Shown here: positions 60,121-64,000 of the stretch, one piece after another | How the letters are laid out: each line of letters begins with the position of its first letter | Position numbering within the stretch: position 1 is the stretch's first letter | Source: JANRLF01 sp033762815 | GTDB lineage: Bacteria > Bacteroidota > Bacteroidia > Chitinophagales > CAIOSU01 | Direction of reading: 5' to 3' | Length of the DNA stretch: 64,000 nt | Assembly (NCBI GenBank): GCA_033762815.1 | Contig: JANRLF010000003.1 | Span: 175,252 to 239,251 of the forward strand | Notes under the pieces: model-generated | What the model saw: the letters and a program-made list of their open reading frames with translations, nothing else | The model's database searches: none | What the model was told of the DNA's origin: nothing | Translations under genes and position numbers: made by a program

Positions 60121-61812
60121 ATGACACTTGAAATTATCAGTATCGTTTTCACCTTTGCCCTTACGCTGCTACTGGCCATACCATTTGGCAAGTATATCGC
60201 CAAGGTATTTAAGGGCGAGAAAACCTTCCTTGACTTCCTGAACCCTGTAGAGCGGTTCATTTACCGCATTTGCGGCATTGATGCCAGCAAGCAAATGAAT
60301 TGGAAAGAGCACCTGGTGGCCCTGTTGGTCATTAACCTAGTGTGGTTTGTCTTTGCCTTCATCATTCTGCTAACACAAGGTTCGCTGCCGCTTAACCCTG
60401 ATGGCAACCCCAGTATGACCCCTGACCTGGCCTTTAATACGGCTATCAGCTTTTTGGTCAACTGCAACCTGCAACACTATAGCGGCGAAACGGGCTTGAG
60501 CTACCTATCGCAGTTGGTGGTTATTACTTTCCTGCAATTTGTATCGGCCGCTACCGGTATTGCTGCCTTGGCGGTAGTCTATAATGCATTGAAAGAGCGC
60601 ACCACCACCCAGTTGGGCAACTTTTTCGATTACTTCATGAAGTCCATCACACGTATACTATTGCCTTTATCATTGGTGATAGCCATTATTCTTGCTTTCA
60701 ACGGTACCCCCGCCAGTTATGATGGCAAAGACAGTATCGTGACCTTGCAAGGAGATACCGTAGGCGTATCGCGCGGCCCGGCTGCAGGCATGATAGCCAT
60801 CAAGCACCTAGGCACAAACGGGGGTGGTTGGTTTGGCGTCAACTCCGCCCACCCATTGGAAAACCCCAACTTCCTGACCAATAGCGTTGAGTTGGTGGCA
60901 CAGGTCATCATACCTATTGCATTAATATTTGCCCTTGGCTTTTATTTAGGCAGAAGACGGCTTGCCTATATGATATTCGGCGTAATGACCGTAGGTTTTC
61001 TATGCCTGCTGGTGCCCACGGTAATATCGGAACTGAACGGCAACCCTGCCATTGCCCAAATGGGCGTTGACCAAAGCCACGGTGCCATGGAGGGCAAGGA
61101 AGTTCGTTTTGGGGCTGGCATTTCCAGTTACTGGGCGGTAGTGACCACCATTATCTCCACAGGCTCGGTCAACTCCATGCACGATAGTACCATGCCGGTA
61201 AGTAACCTAACGCTGCTCATGGGCATGATGATCAACGCCTTTTATGGTGGCTGTGGGGTAGGTATCCTCAATTTCTTCATCTTCCTAATAATTGCTGTAT
61301 TCGTTTCGGGCCTCATGGTGGGCCGTACGCCTGAGTTTTTGGGCAAAAAGATAGAAGCAAGGGAAATGAAGATAGCCATGATTATTGCCCTGTTGCACCC
61401 CTTGTTGATATTGGCTGGCACTGCCTTATCCTCCTATGTGATTACCGCCGACAGCAGCTTGCCATGGCTGAACAACCCCGGATACCATGGATTCTCGGAA
61501 ATGCTGTATGAATATACCTCATCGGCTGCCAACAATGGCTCTGGCCTCGAAGGTTTGGGCGATAACAACCTGTTCTGGAATATCACCACCGGTTTTGTAC
61601 TGATACTGGGCCGTTACCTGCCTATCATTGGGCCTGTGGCTATAGCGGGCTTGCTGGCACAGAAGAAATACATACCGGAGGGTTCCGGCACTTTGCGCAC
61701 CGACACAGGCACCTTTGGCCTGATGGTATTTGGCGTCATCGTCATCATTGCCGCCCTGTCGTTCTTCCCTGCTTTGACTTTAGGACCATTAGCTGAATAT
61801 TTTTCAATGTAA
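60121..61812 (+). CDS. kdpA: potassium-transporting ATPase subunit KdpA
   Basis: KdpA is the potassium-selective channel subunit of the high-affinity KdpFABC pump, inducible under potassium limitation in studied species. The 563-residue membrane protein shows the repeated selectivity-filter loops: NCNLQHYSGETGLSY, the GTNGGGWFGVNSAHPLENP block, GSVNSMHDSTMP, and GGCGVGILNFFIF. Length and order match standard KdpA. Ten or so membrane helices are predicted. It is separated from kdpB by a 150-bp spacer filled by a repeat array. Confidence 0.96.
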   Translation: MTLEIISIVFTFALTLLLAIPFGKYIAKVFKGEKTFLDFLNPVERFIYRICGIDASKQMNWKEHLVALLVINLVWFVFAFIILLTQGSLPLNPDGNPSMTPDLAFNTAISFLVNCNLQHYSGETGLSYLSQLVVITFLQFVSAATGIAALAVVYNALKERTTTQLGNFFDYFMKSITRILLPLSLVIAIILAFNGTPASYDGKDSIVTLQGDTVGVSRGPAAGMIAIKHLGTNGGGWFGVNSAHPLENPNFLTNSVELVAQVIIPIALIFALGFYLGRRRLAYMIFGVMTVGFLCLLVPTVISELNGNPAIAQMGVDQSHGAMEGKEVRFGAGISSYWAVVTTIISTGSVNSMHDSTMPVSNLTLLMGMMINAFYGGCGVGILNFFIFLIIAVFVSGLMVGRTPEFLGKKIEAREMKIAMIIALLHPLLILAGTALSSYVITADSSLPWLNNPGYHGFSEMLYEYTSSAANNGSGLEGLGDNNLFWNITTGFVLILGRYLPIIGPVAIAGLLAQKKYIPEGSGTLRTDTGTFGLMVFGVIVIIAALSFFPALTLGPLAEYFSM

Positions 61813-61815
61813 ATG

Positions 61816-61964
61816 GTAGTGCGTATTTGGTAGTGTGTCTTGCGTAGCGGTGGGTCATGGGTACAAGAAAAGTGAGACACGAGACACGAGACACGAGACA
61901 CGAGACACAAGACACGAGACCAAATACGCAAGACGCACTACCCAAGACTCAATACGAAACAAGA
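61816..61964 (+). repeat. 7-bp-period array with inverted arms between kdpA and kdpB
   Basis: From 61874 to 61964 there are 13 consecutive heptamers: five perfect GAGACAC, then AAGACAC, GAGACCA and variants such as AATACGC and AAGACTC. Upstream, 61816-61844 carries the same heptamers on the opposite strand. This gives inverted pairs 61820-61830 with 61920-61930 (11 of 11) and 61829-61844 with 61927-61942 (15 of 16). Confidence 0.85.
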
Positions 61965-61968
61965 AACC

Positions 61969-64000
61969 ATGAAAAACAAGAATCTGACATTATTTGAAAA
62001 AGAGCTGGTAAAAGAAGCCTTGTTGCAATCTTTTATAAAGCTGAACCCCAAACTGATGGTGAAAAACCCAGTAATGTTTGTGGTGGAAATAGGTACTTTG
62101 GTCATGCTGATTGTCACCATAGGTACACTCACGGGCTATGGAACTGGCCAAGGTAGCTTTGGCTACAACCTGGCAGTATTTATAGTGTTGTTCCTTACCC
62201 TGCTGTTTGCCAACTTTGCCGAGGCCATTGCAGAGGCACGTGGAAAGGCACAGGCCAATAGCCTTAGGCAGACCCGCCAAGATACTCCTGCCAAGTTAAT
62301 ACAGCCTGTAGGGGAAATTTTTCTCGATGAAGTGAAAATCGTGCAATCGTCGCAGCTAAAGAAAGGAGATGTATTTGTTTGCGATGCGGGCGATACCATA
62401 CCCACTGATGGGGAAATCATAGAAGGTATTGCCACCATTGACGAAAGCGCCATTACCGGTGAAAGTGCCCCGGTGATAAGAGAGGCCGGCGGCGACAAAT
62501 CGAGCGTGACGGGCGGTACCAAGGTATTGTCAGACCGTATCAAGGTAAAAGTGACCACCAAGCCAGGGGAAACCTTTCTGGACAAAATGATAGCACTCGT
62601 AGAAGGTGCCAGCAGGCAGAAAACCCCCAACGAAATAGCGCTTACCATCCTGTTGGCGGGCTTTACGCTGGTGTTCATCATCGTATGCGTCACCCTGAAG
62701 CCTTTTGCTGACTATGCCCAAACGCCCATTACCATTGCAGCCTTTATATCCCTGTTTGTTTGCCTTATACCTACTACTATTGGCGGTTTGTTATCTGCCA
62801 TCGGTATAGCCGGCATGGACAGGGCGTTGCGTGCCAACGTCATTACCAAATCGGGCAAAGCGGTGGAAACTGCAGGCGATATTGATGTGCTGTTGCTGGA
62901 CAAAACGGGCACCATCACCATTGGAAACCGCAAGGCCACCCATTTCTATCCTGCTGAAGGCATATCTGAAGAACAGTTCAAGAAAAGCGTGGTGCTCAGC
63001 TCCCTGGCCGATGAAACCCCTGAAGGAAAATCGATTGTGGAACTGGCCGGACTGGATACTGCTTCCTTTAAAATCGATGGAGCGGTGTTTATCAAATTCA
63101 CCGCCGAAACCCGCAGCAGTGGAATAGAACTGGACGGTGGCAATACCCGCATACGCAAAGGGGCATCAGATGCGATTAGGAACCTGGTGGAAAAAGCAGG
63201 CAACCCATACCCGCAAACTACCGACAAGAAGGTAAAGGAAATAGCCGCCAACGGTGGTACCCCGCTGGTGCTATCGGAAAACGAAAAGGTGCTGGGCGTT
63301 ATTGAGTTGCAAGACATCATTAAGCCAGGCATACAGGAGCGTTTTGAAAGGCTGCGCAAAATGGGCGTAAAAACCGTAATGGTAACCGGCGACAACCCCT
63401 TGACCGCCAAATACATCGCCGAAAAGGCAGGCGTGGACGATTACATTGCCGAAGCCAAGCCGGAAGACAAGCTGGCCTACATTCGCAAGGAGCAGCAAAG
63501 CGGCAAGTTGGTGGCCATGATGGGCGATGGCACCAACGACGCTCCGGCACTTGCCCAGGCCGACGTGGGTGTAGCCATGAATAGTGGCACCCAGGCCGCC
63601 AAAGAAGCGGGCAATCTGGTGGACCTGGACAACGACCCCACCAAGCTGTTGGAGGTCATCGAGATCGGCAAGCAGCTGCTCATCACACGCGGGGCGCTGA
63701 CGACCTTCAGCATCGCCAACGACGTGGCTAAGTACTTCGCCATCATCCCTGCGCTGTTCATCGCCACCATTCCCGGCTTCCAGGCGCTCAACATCATGGG
63801 GTTGGCCAGCGCAGAGAGCGCGATCCTGAGTGCGGTCATCTTCAACGCCATCATCATCCCGCTGCTCATTCCGCTGGCGCTGCGCGGGGTTGCCTACACG
63901 CCCATTGGTGCCAACAAACTGCTGCAACGCAACCTGCTGGTGTACGGCCTGGGTGGCATCGCCGCACCCTTTCTGGGCATCTGGCTGATTGACCTCGTGG
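61969..64000 (+). CDS. kdpB: potassium-transporting ATPase ATP-binding subunit KdpB (partial)
   Basis: KdpB is the P-type ATPase that powers KdpFABC. 677 codons are visible and the 3' end is beyond the window. The phosphorylated Asp is Asp311 in LLLDKTGTITIGN, the actuator loop is ESAITGESAPVI, and the hinge motif MMGDGTNDAPALAQAD is complete. The start at 61969 follows the heptamer array directly. The reading frame is clean to the window edge. The last roughly 350-450 bases have higher GC and a different codon bias (few ATA, many GCG/ATC) than the earlier part. Confidence 0.95.
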   Translation, partial: MKNKNLTLFEKELVKEALLQSFIKLNPKLMVKNPVMFVVEIGTLVMLIVTIGTLTGYGTGQGSFGYNLAVFIVLFLTLLFANFAEAIAEARGKAQANSLRQTRQDTPAKLIQPVGEIFLDEVKIVQSSQLKKGDVFVCDAGDTIPTDGEIIEGIATIDESAITGESAPVIREAGGDKSSVTGGTKVLSDRIKVKVTTKPGETFLDKMIALVEGASRQKTPNEIALTILLAGFTLVFIIVCVTLKPFADYAQTPITIAAFISLFVCLIPTTIGGLLSAIGIAGMDRALRANVITKSGKAVETAGDIDVLLLDKTGTITIGNRKATHFYPAEGISEEQFKKSVVLSSLADETPEGKSIVELAGLDTASFKIDGAVFIKFTAETRSSGIELDGGNTRIRKGASDAIRNLVEKAGNPYPQTTDKKVKEIAANGGTPLVLSENEKVLGVIELQDIIKPGIQERFERLRKMGVKTVMVTGDNPLTAKYIAEKAGVDDYIAEAKPEDKLAYIRKEQQSGKLVAMMGDGTNDAPALAQADVGVAMNSGTQAAKEAGNLVDLDNDPTKLLEVIEIGKQLLITRGALTTFSIANDVAKYFAIIPALFIATIPGFQALNIMGLASAESAILSAVIFNAIIIPLLIPLALRGVAYTPIGANKLLQRNLLVYGLGGIAAPFLGIWLIDLV

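Overview
The window is a stretch of a Bacteroidota chromosome, probably from a Chitinophagales/Sphingobacteriia-like free-living bacterium; I cannot name the genus. Supporting this are near-perfect Bacteroidota promoter boxes (TAnnTTTG, sometimes with an upstream TTTG), lipoprotein signals ending in Cys, family types common in this phylum (DUF6427, DUF4286, DUF3109, a TIGR01777 epimerase, MORN/YwqK lipoproteins) and frequent TTG/GTG starts. The 5' edge cuts a NifU-type protein and the 3' edge cuts kdpB.

Layout. 1-7.8 kb: NifU end, epimerase, then a peptide-type ABC importer block with two paralogous binding lipoproteins and two enlarged permeases but no ATPase. 7.8-14.1 kb: secreted and membrane proteins of unknown role, purQ, a DsbD-like thiol transporter and a lipoprotein, ending in a strong bidirectional terminator. 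14.1-17.1 kb (minus): a GT2 lipid-linked sugar transferase and a large membrane protein. 17.2-28.2 kb: htpG behind a -24/-12-like site, a VanZ/TPR/DUF4286 operon joined by ATGA overlaps, a 2041-residue alpha-2-macroglobulin with an intact CSEQ thioester motif, and a small DUF1640-like protein. 28.2-32.5 kb: PAP2/sphingomyelin-synthase-like enzyme, rpsT, tRNA-Gly(CCC), then a gene-poor accessory patch with tandem MORN lipoproteins and small orphans. 32.5-33.7 kb is non-coding and holds several layered repeat families. 33.7-56.2 kb is mostly housekeeping: ECF sigma factor, uvrA, RsmI-like methylase, TraB/GumN protein, DUF3109, acyP, MsbA-like ABC exporter, truA, 3-oxoadipyl-CoA-type thiolase, a UvrD-like helicase-nuclease, polyprenyl synthase, a Txe/YoeB toxin pair, an SDR, clpS, a translationally coupled oxidoreductase/lipoprotein/sugar-transferase operon and an MFS carrier. 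56.2-64 kb: a third copy of the composite repeat in reverse orientation, an NtrC-type regulator whose 3' end is duplicated around a HigA-like antitoxin, a toxin-antitoxin locus with a frameshifted toxin, and a Kdp potassium ATPase operon (DUF7674, a 28-residue membrane peptide, kdpF, kdpA, kdpB) with a heptamer repeat array between kdpA and kdpB.

The most unusual content is non-coding. Three copies of an approximately 280-380 bp composite repeat share a fixed order of short tandem-repeat modules and end in an 11-bp-period array. A separate 7-bp-period array family has two loci. The 64-bp duplication of the regulator's 3' end, offset by exactly 500 bp, brackets the HigA gene like a small inserted cassette. 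I saw no CRISPR array, phage, transposase, integrase or recognised defence operon. Gene starts were moved downstream from the longest possible ORF where a signal peptide, family alignment or promoter position required it.
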